Shown piece after piece: positions 1 to 12,622 of a stretch of DNA of 64,000 bases. The position numbers and the translations under genes were made by a program. Numbering within the stretch: the stretch's first letter is position 1; every line of letters starts with the position of its first letter. The notes below the pieces were generated by a model. It saw nothing but the letters and a program-made list of their open reading frames with translations, ran no database searches and was not told where the DNA came from. The stretch lies in the NCBI GenBank assembly GCA_022605425.2, contig CM061250.1:496001-560000 (forward strand), in the 5' to 3' direction. The DNA comes from Hamiltosporidium tvaerminnensis (Eukaryota > Microsporidia > Dubosqiidae).

Positions 1-3000
1 GAAACCATTCGCAAATAAACACAAATTTGATGTTAAATTTTTTTTTAACGTAAGATTTAGATGCAGATATATATTCATATATACTTAAAAAGGCAGTCTA
101 AATCTTTTTTTTTCGTTTTTGAAACGGAGATACACAAGAGAACTACCATTTTTTTCGAAAAAATATATCACTGTATATTATGGAACAATCTAAGGAATGT
201 ACTAAAACTCATGTTAACTATATCTGTATTACAAAAGAATATGAGGAAACATAAAAAAGATGCCAAATATAATGGTTTAATTTTGGATGATACTACAACT
301 TATAAAAATCTTAACGAAAATTGAAAATTCGCGTCAATATAAAAGAAGTTAATAAAATAGTCAAAAGTATTTGATTAAAAAAGAAATTACGAATAATATG
401 GCAGGTAAATATATAATTTATATTTCTTGTAAATCGATTAAACCAAAAACAAAATATAATTGCTAAATTGACACAGTCTGTCAACGATATAACGAAATAA
501 ATTTGTATCTAATTAATCTAGAAAAAGGCATATTCTTACAAAATTCTAAGAATTTTTATTCTTCAGTTCATATCAAGAAAAATGTATTAAGACATCTGAA
601 ATCAGATTATCAAAAGACACGAGATAAAAAATTCTAACTTTTAATTGTCTCTTGGTCAGTAATCATGGAGCAGTGTAGTAATCAGAAAAACCCATGATAA
701 AGATGTTCGTCTCGCACAATCTAGGCGGATTTTAATGAACACAAATAATATCATATCTTTTTAGTTAAAAAAATGAGTAAGCGAAGAAATAAAATTCAAA
801 ATTTTCCAAATATTGATAATAGTTGTAGACTGTAAATAAAATAGGCGAGAAGCAGAAATTTACAAATTTCTAATGACAGGTTTCTTCAAAATGTTCGTCG
901 GGTAAAGAATACACTAACAGTGATCGCTTAGATACTAATTGAGATAGATGCTAAATCTCAAAGTTTATTTGTGTTCTCTGGTAATAAAAATAAGATGTTT
1001 ATTTTTAAATAATACAATGGCTAAAAAGTACATTTTTGCGTGTAAAAATGATAAAATAAACACCTTGTCGTATAAAAATAATATATTGAATATAAAAAAT
1101 TCTCAAATTTTTGGGTCTGAAAATATTTTTATAACTAAAAATGTATAGATTTATTAGATGTTTTTGATTTGGTTTTTTTTACTTGAATTCGGAATTCGTA
1201 GCAAATAAACTTTTGTTTCGTAAAAACCAACTTTTTTTCACAAAGTAAATTTTCACATTGAAGAATTTTTTATTTCGATTGTTTTTTTATAAGTAACCCG
1301 AGTCTAATTATAAATACGCATTTGCGAAATATTTGAATTTATTCTTACAAAAAACATATAAATTGAAAATTATATCAATTCCAGGATATTGTAAGGCTGT
1401 TTCTAAATGTGAAATTTTCAATATATAGAAATTCAGTTCCAAGAATTTTAAATATATTTATTTATTAATTATAGAATGGTAAGAGGTAAAAATCAGCTAG
1501 GATAAAAAAATTATCAGATAAAACGAAGTGTTATTCAATCTTATTGAATATATAAAAGAGATCGTATATTTATTTTTGGAAATAATTTTATTCTACTTTT
1601 AAAACATTGAAATTAATATCTACAAATTCTGAATACTATAATTATATATTTGAATCTCTAAAATGTATTGTATAATTTATAAAATGATGCAGCAAAAAAT
1701 TTTAATACGATTTGAGAAATAAGGCATGTTTCTGTATAATAATTGCTGTAGTTTCGTTTTACTTCTGTAAATTATATGGTATATATTTTGCAGCAGCACT
1801 TACTCTTTAAATTTCATCAAATGAAACAGGAAATAATAATAAAATTATTTTAAGTCAATTTATACATTAAGATGACAAATATAATAAGCATATAAACTGC
1901 GAGATATATTCTGACATGGAAAATTAGATAATACAATGTTTCAAAGCTATAATTTATGTCAGGAAATAATTACTAAAGCTGATCTAATACAGAAAAAAAA
2001 GCATTAACAACTATAATTGTTTTAGGTACAGTATGCAAAAAAATCCGAGCACTCAAAAAATTCTAAATTTCTATATATTTTTAATAAGCATTTTACATAC
2101 TTTTGTAGTAAATACGAAGTTATAATACTGTATAGGAATGGTATTCTTTATATATTGCGTTTATAATCTCTATTTATACATTTGCAGATATATCTTTTGA
2201 AAATGTCAAAAAAAAATCCGATACCGAAAAATTATAAATATTTTGTTTCAAAAATCTGATAATTGAATTTTCAAGTTATTAATCACCTTTTAATAAGCTA
2301 TATTTGATTGGTCAGAAACAAAGATGCTATAGTAGAGTTAGAATAAAGGGTTATTCAACGATAAAATTTTTTGGATTGCTTCAAATGGCTAGGTCTATAG
2401 TCAATAATGCCGTATAAGAATAGAAATAAAAGATAAAAATCGTAGACATAGATCTCGACGCCTTTCTTTTGTGATATCGCGAGGACTAATATAATTTCGG
2501 ATTTACGAAAAAAAATCTCATAATTTCCAGCATAGACCATAAAAAATTAGATGTGTTTTGCAATTAGCGGCTCTACCCAGATCTTGGAAGGACATGGGTA
2601 AACTTGGTGTCTATACCTGTTTACTGCCCAAAAATCTTTGTGTCTAAAATTTATGGCTGCTAGATTTAAAATTTCAAAATCATTTTTATCGATTTCAGAT
2701 TATGATTGAAAACGACAATATTTAGTGATAAATTCAATCACTTGTTAATCTTGAATGGTAGGTTATGTATGGATGGAGCAAGGGAAACGCCTTTATTCTA
2801 AACATATGACCAACAGCTAAGATAATTGAGGAAATATTATGGTTTTGAAATGTATGGCATATCAATAATTAAAAATTTGAAATTTATATATATTCGTCAA
2901 GAAATATTTTAATAATTTAGTATTATTGCCCAAAATTTAGAATCATCTGCAAGAAATCGGGTTTGGATGAGAATATTTTTTTTGACAAAGTAATGATCAT

Positions 3001-3122
3001 AAGCATACATAGAGGTTACTATATAATATTTCGCATGAAAAGAAACTTAATAATTTTCTTAGTCATCGCAATCAATGGATTTTAACTTGATAGAACATAA
3101 TTGGCTTATATGAAAATTTTTA
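1..3122. other. AT-rich gene desert
   Basis: No convincing gene. The longest open frames (87 aa at 61-324 and 66 aa at 948-1148) are low-complexity, rich in Ile, Lys, Asn and Phe, and match no family I know. A slightly less AT-rich patch around 2540-2660 may be decayed coding or transposon DNA, but I cannot assign it. Confidence 0.6.
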
Positions 3123-3227
3123 TTTAATAAAATTCTGGGTTAAAATATTTTGACCATTTTTTTATGTTTTCTTCTACCTCTTTAACCACTGCTGTCTCTT
3201 CTTCCAAATCCGACTCTTCATTTATGA
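3123..3227 (-). mobile_element. 3' tail fragment of the RLE-type LINE family
   Basis: This is the same terminal sequence as the LINE copies at 46406 and 61673: on the + strand it begins TTTAATAAAATTCTGGG and continues through the antisense of the conserved acidic C-terminus (EEETxVVKEVEEN). Similarity stops abruptly near 3227, so only about 105 bp of the 3' end is present. A tail-only insertion is typical of severe 5' truncation during target-primed reverse transcription. Confidence 0.85.
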
Positions 3228-6169
3228 GCTTATATGAAAAAAGATTATATAATCTTAATTATAAAAATGAGAATTTCAAAAATAAAAAATTTAGAGAAAT
3301 TTGGAACAAAATTCAAAACCTATTGCGCAAAACTTTTTATGACTATGAAAAACGAGTTTGGCTGTCGTAACGCTCCGTAGATGGCATAATAAATATCGAT
3401 TATGAGTTTCCGGATTTTTTTGACTAAAATTTTGCTAAATTTAATCTTTTTGTAATATATAGACAACATTGTTTAAAATGAACCTAATTATATGTTTAAA
3501 ATATACGCTTGTTTTATCTCTTAAAACACTTTAAAGTACGACGTTTATATGAATGATTTTATTAAAACATAGGGCCCTGATTTTTTGACATACTTTATAT
3601 CGGGGATTGTGTATCAAAATAGTCAATTCGTTGATATAAATAATTTTTGGTGAATAGTCTGTTTTTTTGCCAAGAGTTTCTCATACTTCACTCAAAGATC
3701 AAAGAAACATATAAGTCCAATAGAACTCTGGTTATTTCTACATATTTATTGATTCCTCAATATTTTCATTCAAAGCCTACAAACATTGAAAAAAGGAAAG
3801 ATATTCTAAAGTTAGAGCTTATATTAAAAAATTCCATATGATTACATAGATCATTCGCTCGCCAAGCAAACCTCAGAAATTTTAATATCAATACTTCTAA
3901 AATAATAAAAAGTTTCAAAACATTTAGTTTAAAAAATAGTTTAGAATATGTCTTGACATATGATTGCAAATGATACATACCAAATTACTGTTATTTAATT
4001 TAATCATGTTAAATATCGAAATAGCTGTAGCAAAAAAACCGAATTTATGTAAAAACAGTTAAAGTATACCCATGTCATCTTTCTATATATGTCGAAGTCT
4101 TTTTTGAAATAAGACTATACACAAAAAGAGAAATTTAGAATGCGTTATTCCAATTTCGTTTTTTGATTTTTTTTTCATAAACTTAAAAATATTTAGTAAT
4201 TCCAGCAGCAGTTTTCCTATTATTCCTATTGCTATAAGTTTCTTAAAGGAAAAAATTAAAATTTAAATTGATTCGTTTTTACTTCATAGGTGATCTCTAT
4301 TCTCTATAAATATACACCGTTTTATTTGTAATAACAGCAACGAAACCTACGTAAATTGAAGGGTAGAATTGGTTGCTTAGTTTTTGGTTATTATGTACCG
4401 GGGAAATGCTTTGTAAAAATCTAGCTATCCAAAAAAAAAGCTTAAATTAAATTTGGTTTTTACACCATATACGGTTATGTTATGTGTAAAAACAATATAT
4501 TAATACGGCTCAGGTCCCCAATTCTCTTGGGTTCGTGTAGTTCCACGCGATTCATTTTTTACTGTCTTATTTACTCGTTAGCTCTTATTGTTCGCATTTG
4601 TGTTGCATATTCTTCCACATATAGCCTTGATATTTGGATCAGTTAAAAAGATTCCGAAGATTACTGTTTTAATATTTCGATTTATCGAATTTCATTGCAA
4701 TCCAAACACCAAAGCTGTCAAACCAAAGTTTGAAGTAATATTTTTCTGATTCGAAAGTCTGTATATAATAAATTGCAATTTTTTTTATATTTAAGTGTAA
4801 AATCCAAATACCGAAGCATGCCTCTGTAATTATTTTGATTGATATAGTCCAAGATCCAAGTAAGTCTGCATGCCTTTCGTTTTGAAATGTGCCCTAAAAC
4901 TTCGTTTCATTTCTGTTTTTTTACACTCAAACTTTCTCGCTGTAGTACCTTTCAATATATAAATTAAAAATATAGAAAAAAGGAATAAAGAGCTTCGAAA
5001 AATTATAAATTGTGTTATGTCCTTATAGGCAATTGTCCTAAAATTTAAAATACTTTATTCATGTTACGAATATAAAAAAATAAAATAATAAAAAAACTCG
5101 AAGAAAGAAGAGATATAAAATAAAAGGAAATATCGCATTGATTTAATAAACACATTCTGAATGATGCAGGTTAAATACCAAATTAAAATATCTGTTTTGA
5201 ATGAATATTCTAGATTTATTTAAAATTATTGTTTTAGAGTGCTTTTCGGAATAAAAGAAGTACTAAATTTTCGTGAATTGCGAATCCACTGACAAGGAAG
5301 GAAATGTTACCCAAAGGTGAAAATTTCCCATCAATCATATTTACGTTTTTAGCGTAACATGATTCAAAGCCAGATATAGATTCAAAGTAATCGCCCTGTA
5401 AGGAATGTGAAACTGGCCTTGCTTACTCAAGATAAAAGACCCATAGTCTTAGAATTACATAAACATAATTTCAACCACCATACATGGCAAGTAGCAGGTT
5501 TTATACGTAGATATTGCATCAAAACATTGAAATAAGTGTCACTTAAATCGCTGATATATAACCGAGATGTCTTTTTGGGTTGGAAAATGTAAAAGTAATG
5601 TGAATATACTAGTCTTTGGGTAAATAAAAGTGGGGGTAGGTCTGCGATCTGATACCAGTACTGGAATTAACGAATTTTGTGAGATCGCCTCGATTATCAA
5701 ATAGATTATACATACCTAATCATGATAGAATATTTAATGTTTGTGTCGCAAGACATATCGATGAACACTGGTATGAACAGTAATTAATTTAACACGGAAC
5801 CACGTCAGAGGCATAAAGAAATATACCATGTACTATTTTTTATAGAAATGTGTGATATTAATTGATAAAAAGACACATACGAATTTATTATAAAAAAATC
5901 TTAAAAGCATATGAATATAAAATAACTGGAAGAAATTTGATATCAGAAAATTTATAAGAACATGGAGGATGATTGGGACATGGTTCTATGTAGTAAAAGA
6001 GATGTATTAAAATTAACTATGAAAAAAATTTAGAGGTGTTTGGAAATCACGGTTCTATCGATACCGAGGGTTTTTTTTGTTATTGCAGTTTTAAATATGA
6101 TTTATATTCGAATCTTTTATTTTTTTGTATTGAAATCTATAAATAAAAATTTGAAATCAATCCTTCAAT
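3228..6169. other. AT-rich intergenic DNA with faint coding-like traces
   Basis: No supportable gene. Around 5270-5790 the base composition is more balanced and a short + strand stretch near 5410-5530 reads like eroded protein, but it has stops and matches nothing I recognise. The patch near 4500-4560 is also less AT-rich. These may be very old mobile elements. Confidence 0.5.
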
Positions 6170-8743
6170 ATGATTATCAATCAAATAATGCAATTTTTTT
6201 ATCGTTATTTATTTCTTTTTATGAATATGGCATATTTATCAGACAATAGAGATTATTTACATCAAAATCAAAGCAATGATAGTCATTATAATGAATATAA
6301 TTTACAATCCGGATATCCATACAGCCAACTCACAAACGGAATGCCAACATACATACAAAATCTTAATCCTGTTCTGGGACAAAGGACATCAAACAATCGA
6401 TCGCAACCATATTCTTTACCATTAAGACCGCAAGCTAGGTATCAACATTCTGGCTTTGATTATCCAACGTATATGGGACATCCAACGTATATGGGACATC
6501 CAACGTATATGGGAAATCCAACGTATATGGGACATCCAACGTCTATGGGACATCTAACGTCTATGGGAAATCAAACGTCTATGGGAAATCAAACGTATAT
6601 GGGACATCTAACGTCTATGGGACATCTAACGTATATGGGACATCCAACATATATGGGACATCTAACGTCTATGGGACATCTAACGTATATGGGTTATCCA
6701 ACATATATGGGAAATCAAACTATATTCCAACAAGACCCGAGATATGATTATATATGGTATGACCCTTTAACGGGAGCCCATTTCGAATCTCGTGGCCCAC
6801 CAAATTTAAATCAATCTAATTCAATAATTTCTGATACAAATGCTACAATTGCAAGAAATGAAAATCCTACAAATGGAAATATACCTATAAGTAACTCTGG
6901 CTTACACGGAACAGATGAAGAGGGAAATGGAGCTGTGGATGGTGAGGTCAATAGTGAATTAGAAGAAGGAATACGTGGACGAACGGATGTAACCGATGAA
7001 CTTTCAACCTCACATAATAAAATAGCCCTTACACCTAGCGGATATTTTTCGTCCGGACAGACTCCCGATGTAGAAGTACATACGATCCAACAAAACGCAA
7101 CAGAACCAGATATTATTGTTACTTATTCTGATAGTTTATCAAAGATAAATTCAACTCCTCTTCCATTTCATGCCTTAAAAAGCCAAATAATAATTTCAAA
7201 AGTAAAACCAACTCGAGCGAGTAGAAATAAAAATCAAACTAGCTCAAAAAGGCATTCACACAAAGAAGATATAAATGAAAACTTGAAGGATCTGTTTTTG
7301 AAAATAGAAAAATATGTGGCAACAGCCGATAATTCGGATTTATTATGGTCTTCGATCTCAGAAGATAAACAGATAATGGATTGGGCCAAAATTACAAAGT
7401 ATTTGCGCGAATATGCCATAACAAAGTTCCAAAATAATAATGAGTTCTGCTTAATAACAATAAAAAAATTACAATCTCATTATGAAAAAATTTTAAAAGA
7501 TATAAACGAAAGTAGTAAATGGGTTGAATCTGAAAGAGAAGGGAAAATTTTTAAAATAATACTGAATAAGAAGAAATCTAAATGGAAACAAAAAATGTTA
7601 CAGATTAATGAAAATAAAACTTCCATTTTTCAGTTAATTTTTTATAATTTAAATAAAATTCTGATGAATCTTTCGCCGCCTCGTACATCTACTACACAAA
7701 CAGAAGCTCGTTCGTCAGATTTTGAAGTTTCTATTGAGAAATTGGAAGATTTTCTCAATCAGGAAATACGTAATTTAGAAAATCTCAATACTGAAATCTC
7801 GGATTTTTCAAAAATATGTTCTTCCTTTGTTCATTATGAAAGAACTATATTTCTTAATAAAGATAAAAACGAAATAGTTAATTCTTTTCCAATTCTTAAA
7901 ATAGAAGAGACATTATCTAAACTTGAAACATGTATGAAACGAAATATAGTTTACGAAATATTAGCTTTCATATATTTACACAAAGCCGAACCTTTAAAAT
8001 CTATCAAAAAGTATCATGTGATTTCGACTTATTTTATTTTGAAAGCTTTATACATTCATTTAGATAAACTAAGATATCTGGATTATTATACTCATAGTAC
8101 TTCGCCAAAAGCCCCAAATTCAAGATACATGATGGGTTCGAAGATTTTTTACATAGGTCAGCTATTTGAAAAACTGTTAAGAAATTTGGAAAATTCCGAA
8201 TCGAAAGCAGACTCTTATGGGATTTTAAATTGTCTTCGATTTCTTTTCACTGTAACGCGAATAGGCGGGAACAATAGCGGTATGTTAAAGTTACAGATAA
8301 CTACGGTAATAGCAATGGTAATAGATGAATCATTCAGTTTTGACAAAAATAAATCAATTGAGTTTGCTGCTTTTGCTTTGCAAATTATGGATATAACTAC
8401 TAATAAGAACGGATATTTCCATAATAACAAGTTTGAATATTTTTTGGAACAAAATTTTTCTTTCTTTAAAAATATTAAAGCTGATGAGCGGTTGTATTGT
8501 GTGAAAGACACAAAAATAGTAAAATCAATAGCTGATAGTTGGAATGATTTGATCGGAAAATTTCGTCAAATATTAGATCAGTCATTAGAAAACGAAACGA
8601 ATGCTTCCAGAAGTTTACGATTCAAAGAAATATATATTTGGCAGTTATATTGGATTGTTATTAATAGGAATAGGGCACAAGTATTTTACATGGACATTGC
8701 GAAAAGAATGCAAAAAGTAAAATTATTATTGGAAAACCTATAA
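6170..8743 (+). CDS. Hypothetical 857-aa protein with a 14-copy hexapeptide repeat and hydrophobic N-terminus
   Basis: I do not recognise the family. The first ~25 residues are hydrophobic (MQFFYRYLFLFMNMAYL) and could be a signal peptide or anchor; an alternative start is Met7 at 6188. Residues ~26-98 are rich in Asn, Gln, Tyr and Pro. Residues 99-182 are 14 tandem hexapeptides of the form (P/L/Q)T(Y/S)MG(H/N/Y). Residues ~183-370 are polar and disordered-looking. From ~375 to 857 the sequence is mixed charged/hydrophobic, looks helical, and includes an internal coiled-coil-like stretch; this part keeps ordinary codon structure. The length of the frame and its composition make it a real gene. 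A repeat-rich, possibly secreted protein could be a spore wall, polar tube or host-directed protein, but that is inference. Upstream lies only AT-rich DNA. Confidence 0.85.
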   Translation: MIINQIMQFFYRYLFLFMNMAYLSDNRDYLHQNQSNDSHYNEYNLQSGYPYSQLTNGMPTYIQNLNPVLGQRTSNNRSQPYSLPLRPQARYQHSGFDYPTYMGHPTYMGHPTYMGNPTYMGHPTSMGHLTSMGNQTSMGNQTYMGHLTSMGHLTYMGHPTYMGHLTSMGHLTYMGYPTYMGNQTIFQQDPRYDYIWYDPLTGAHFESRGPPNLNQSNSIISDTNATIARNENPTNGNIPISNSGLHGTDEEGNGAVDGEVNSELEEGIRGRTDVTDELSTSHNKIALTPSGYFSSGQTPDVEVHTIQQNATEPDIIVTYSDSLSKINSTPLPFHALKSQIIISKVKPTRASRNKNQTSSKRHSHKEDINENLKDLFLKIEKYVATADNSDLLWSSISEDKQIMDWAKITKYLREYAITKFQNNNEFCLITIKKLQSHYEKILKDINESSKWVESEREGKIFKIILNKKKSKWKQKMLQINENKTSIFQLIFYNLNKILMNLSPPRTSTTQTEARSSDFEVSIEKLEDFLNQEIRNLENLNTEISDFSKICSSFVHYERTIFLNKDKNEIVNSFPILKIEETLSKLETCMKRNIVYEILAFIYLHKAEPLKSIKKYHVISTYFILKALYIHLDKLRYLDYYTHSTSPKAPNSRYMMGSKIFYIGQLFEKLLRNLENSESKADSYGILNCLRFLFTVTRIGGNNSGMLKLQITTVIAMVIDESFSFDKNKSIEFAAFALQIMDITTNKNGYFHNNKFEYFLEQNFSFFKNIKADERLYCVKDTKIVKSIADSWNDLIGKFRQILDQSLENETNASRSLRFKEIYIWQLYWIVINRNRAQVFYMDIAKRMQKVKLLLENL
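6464..6715 (+). repeat. 18-bp in-frame tandem repeat, 14 units
   Basis: Fourteen perfect-length 18-bp units (CCAACGTATATGGGACAT type) encode PTYMGH and variants. Variation is confined to a few positions: CCA/CTA/CAA for the first codon, TAT/TCT for Tyr/Ser, and CAT/AAT/TAT for the last. Higher-order similarity between neighbouring units suggests recent slippage or unequal exchange. Confidence 0.97.
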
Positions 8744-10528
8744 ATTTCTATAATTAAATTGGATTAATTTTCAAATTTTATTTTTTTGCCTTTTTCATAA
8801 ATTATTGTTGTTTAACATGTAAATAGTCTAAAATTTAGCTTTCTCAGGTACAAATACACAAAGAAGTTTGTTTATATTTCTAATGTATTTCCATTTTAAT
8901 AGATACGCATGATGCAATAGGATCAAGGTTTAGTTTTCTGGTTATTAACTCAAAATCATTGAACTTTTGTTTTGATGCATATTGCGAGATAATAATCCCT
9001 TTAATTTCATATATATTGTGAATTTACAATATATGTGTTTTTTATTTTATCTTATATTGCATGTTATCCGGTTATTTTTCAAAAAAAACTATCCTAGGAT
9101 ACTACAAGTTTTTTTTTTCAAAAAACTAAACACCACAATCATAGCCTTTGAGTTTAAAAATTTATTTGCGCTTCATAAAACAAGGATGTACACCAGAAAT
9201 TTTACCCTTCTTTACTTTTATGAAGTATAGATTATCTAAATGCTTTAAAGCCAAATGAAACCTTATAAGCTAATAAATACCGCAAAAATAGCAACACAGT
9301 AAAATTATAAAGTAAAAAATGATTTTAACCTTTATTTTTAGTTTTTCTAAAAATTATTTCTAGTTCTAAAAAATCATTTGGAGGGAAGATAACTGCATTC
9401 AAAACACTTGATTGGCAAGTAGTGTGTACGATTCGCATGAGTTAATTACTGCCGTAGTGGTAGGTTATAACCTTCAATTGATTTATAGGTCAATCCCCTA
9501 TAATTCTGAATTACAACAGATTAAAGAAACAAATAAAAAGCCTTTCATTTCTGCACCCTCGACACCGAAAGGTAAAAGAGGACTGGAATAATTAAGTAAG
9601 AAAAGTTTTTTTCAACAAATTGAGAGTTGTGAGGATGAAATAAAAGATATATTTAGCAAGAAATATATCAGTTATTTTGATACTAATAAAGAAATTAGCT
9701 CAGAGATTTACATTCTCTAACATATAATTTCGGTCACAAAGGGTTATTCTGTAGCATTAAAAAATCATACGAATGACATTATGTAAAAGTACAATAAATA
9801 GGAAATCTGATCTAATGAGTATTATTGGAGCCAATTCTATAAACAAAATCTTCTTATTCCTAGAAGCAGATAAATTAGAAAATTTGAACGAATGATAACT
9901 GAAATTAAAACGAAATATATCTAACTTTCTATTTATTAGCCATAATAAAAATACTGTTTGAATATTTCCTGTAAATCCGAAAAGCTGTCGCGTTTAAAAT
10001 GCATGGGAATACTTTCAAACCAGATTTATGTTTATTTCTTCGAATTAATCAAAAAAATATATCACCGCCAGAGATAAGATGAGTTGTTCTGGAGGCACCA
10101 AGCCCGGTAAAGGAAGCGAGTTGGTCATAGATCTAACACACTTATCTCACAAAATCATATTGTTACAAAACTGAAACGAAATAATATAATTTGGGAAAAT
10201 CTTTAAGAAAGCCTAAGCTCTTTTAGAGCTGTAGCGCCAATAAGTAGTAGTACTAATAAAAAAATAAAGGCTTGGAGCAAGACTTACTCTCCCCTCCCAT
10301 ACTCACTGAAGTCAGCATTAAAAACTTGAATGTAAAAGTCGCGCAAAAACAAAATAAGAATACGGCGAGGAAGGCTTCTGAAACATTGTATTAGCACAAA
10401 AGAGACAAAAATATTTAGGATATAGCAAAGAAAGATCTATAGAACATGTTCAAAAACAACGAGTGAGCATTTCAAAGAATCAAGATATAGAAACCCTTTA
10501 TCAGGAATATTTTTTCGTCAGTGTAGTA
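8744..10528. other. Intergenic DNA, AT-rich then decayed GC-richer sequence
   Basis: 8744-9400 is plain AT-rich DNA. From about 9420 to 10528 the composition rises and short open stretches appear (for example near 9600-9720 and 10380-10520), as expected for an old mobile element or pseudogene. I could not align it to the LINE or integrase elements elsewhere in the window. Confidence 0.5.
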
Positions 10529-10781
10529 AAACAAAAAGGCGCCAATAGTCTAGCTGTGAAGATATCGAGTTTAATTCAGAAAGACCGGGTTCGATCCTCG
10601 TTTGGTGCACGCTTCTTCCTTCGTTCGGAGAACTTGCTCGAGGCTGACAACCTAACCAATCAAAATAAAATTGTCTTTGGAAAGCCTATAACTTGGCGAT
10701 GCTATGATCCATCGTCGGATTGTGTTTCATCCGTAGGGAAGGAGCGAGCTATTAAATAAATAATAAATAGATAAACAAAAA
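10529..10781 (+). mobile_element. tRNA-derived SINE-like element with candidate target-site duplication
   Basis: A tRNA-like head (10539-10609) is followed by an unrelated, balanced-composition body (10610-10750) and a simple ATAA-rich tail (10751-10772). The nonamer AAACAAAAA occurs immediately before the head (10529-10537) and immediately after the tail (10773-10781), as expected for a target-site duplication. Head, body and tail together are the classic SINE architecture. The duplication is A-rich, so chance is possible, and no second copy is visible in the window. Confidence 0.6.
10539..10609 (+). pseudogene. tRNA-like head, probably tRNA-Glu-derived, not a functional tRNA
   Basis: The 7-bp acceptor stem pairs (GCGCCAA with TTGGTGC, one G-U). 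The D arm is GTCT-AGCTGTGA-AGAT and pairs with one G-U. The T arm has loop TTCGATC with four of five stem pairs. The anticodon arm is one base short: restoring it would give a 5-bp stem and a loop whose anticodon position reads TTA rather than Glu TTC. Discriminator base is A and no intron is seen. The D arm and box A most resemble eukaryotic tRNA-Glu. The defective anticodon arm argues for a pol III promoter head, not a working tRNA. Confidence 0.6.
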
Positions 10782-12622
10782 AATACTTGAAGGTTTTTAT
10801 AGTAGAAAAATGACCTAAGGAGACGCTATATTGAGTTTTAAGCGGCATCTTGAAGCGAAAGAATACGAGACAGGTTACAACAGATATGATTAGACAATAT
10901 TAAAGAATGTATGAACTAGATTAAAATGTTGTTGAAAAATTTATTCGAACTAATGTGAAAAGAATTGTAAAAAATGCCATGGCTCTTCAGGGTCTGTAGC
11001 ACAGCGGATTAAGTAGCCTGTAGTAATATTTAAAACCTAAGATGTGATCAAAAATAAAATTATTTTATTTGCATATTAAGGAAAAATTAGACAAGTTTTA
11101 ATATGTATGCCTAAATACATTGTGATTTATTATTACCTTTTTACATATTTTAAAAATATTGAGCAGCTATATTTTCCTATAGCACTCTGTATCTAATATC
11201 TTGATTCGTGATTTTAACCTATTACTCTACTTCCGCAGATGTGATAAATTTCAAAAAAGAATGCAGATATAGACTAAAAAATATAAATTTATACATGACC
11301 AGAACATTGGGGCAATTATATGCAAATAAACTATTTTTTTGTGCATAAGCCATTCCAATTATGAAATAGCGCCTCAAAACATTTCGTCAGTCCAAAGTAT
11401 GAAAATATGCTGTCACAAGCAATAAACTACCCATTTTAAATGTATTTATAACAAAAAATGTATAATTCCAATCTATAAATAATCAAATGAAAAAAAAGTG
11501 TGGAGAGGATATGAAGGAATATATTAAAGCAGTCATCATATCAATATACTAGTTTATTATTGAACAAAACAAAGTTTGCTGCACAGATCTATAATCCCTT
11601 AAGAATAAAAAATATCAAAGAATTAATGTATTTAAGAATTTAAATGCCTGTAAGAAAGATATCATAGAATTTTAGTTTAGAGTAAGCAAATATAAATTTA
11701 AATCAAAATTTTTGATATCATATTGCAATTTACTGTCATAAATATTTCAATTTTTATGAAAAATATCTTGAATTATCGATATTTTATAATCAGAATGAAT
11801 CATATACTGTGATTTGATTTTTATTGTCAAAAATAAATTAAAAATAATTCAGTAAATCTTCTGATATTTTGCAATAATGCGAATCTTCAAAATATAAGTT
11901 TTATCAGATAATATATTGGTGATATTATTAGATTTAAAGATATTTGTTAAAAATTCATCAATTATTTTAAATAAAAGTATAAATAACCATGCTTTTTCTA
12001 TATTAAGAGGGTCTATTATTTTTAGAAATCGTTATAAATATAATTTTTTGATTTTTTTAAAAAAACAAATCAATTATTGAGTAAATAAATCCAAAAAACA
12101 AATATTTGTTTGTTTTGAAACTATTTATGATTCAAAAATTTTAATATTTTTTTTTTATAATTTATTGTTTTATTAGCTTTCTTCTTTGAGCGTTACGGTT
12201 TTTCGGTTTGGTTGCTTTTATATTTCAAATATTCTTTAATTATGGGATTGCATTCGCCACTAGATGGGTGCAATGTATCTTTACCGACTATATTTTTTTT
12301 TATAATCGAGCTATTTTACTTTTGGTATGCTCTTTTAGTGAGATAACTATATTAGAATTTTTTCATAATAATTTAAATTCCAATTAATAATCCGAGCATA
12401 TTTCTAGGTCATTTTATGAATTGTTTAGAAGAAATACCATCTCTTGCACCTTTTATATATTTTTTCAGCAATCAACTATAAATTAGACTCGTATTGAGTT
12501 TAAGAAATATATAATTTTTATAGATAAATTCTTATCAAAATGTAAATCCGGTTTTTACATCGAATTTATTTGTAAAGGAAAATTGAAAAATTCTAAAAAC
12601 GATGTTTAAATTTTTTTTATTA
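10782..12622. other. Intergenic DNA with a second weak tRNA-like stretch
   Basis: 10800-10990 looks like eroded coding sequence. At about 10993-11050 the string TAGCACAGCGGATTA fits a pol III box A and a poor box B-like GATGTGATC follows, so this may be another worn SINE head; evidence is weak. From 11050 to 12622 the DNA is AT-rich with no gene. Confidence 0.4.

Noticed and set aside
61-324. 87-aa open frame near the window start
   Set aside because: Low-complexity AT-driven composition, no family features, no CCC motif.
10539-10609. Functional (even stop-suppressing) tRNA with TTA anticodon
   Set aside because: The anticodon arm is one base short and unpaired as it stands; the SINE-like context explains it.
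10463-10759. 98-aa frame spanning the SINE-like element
   Set aside because: It runs across the tRNA-like head, body and tail; the SINE architecture explains the sequence better.
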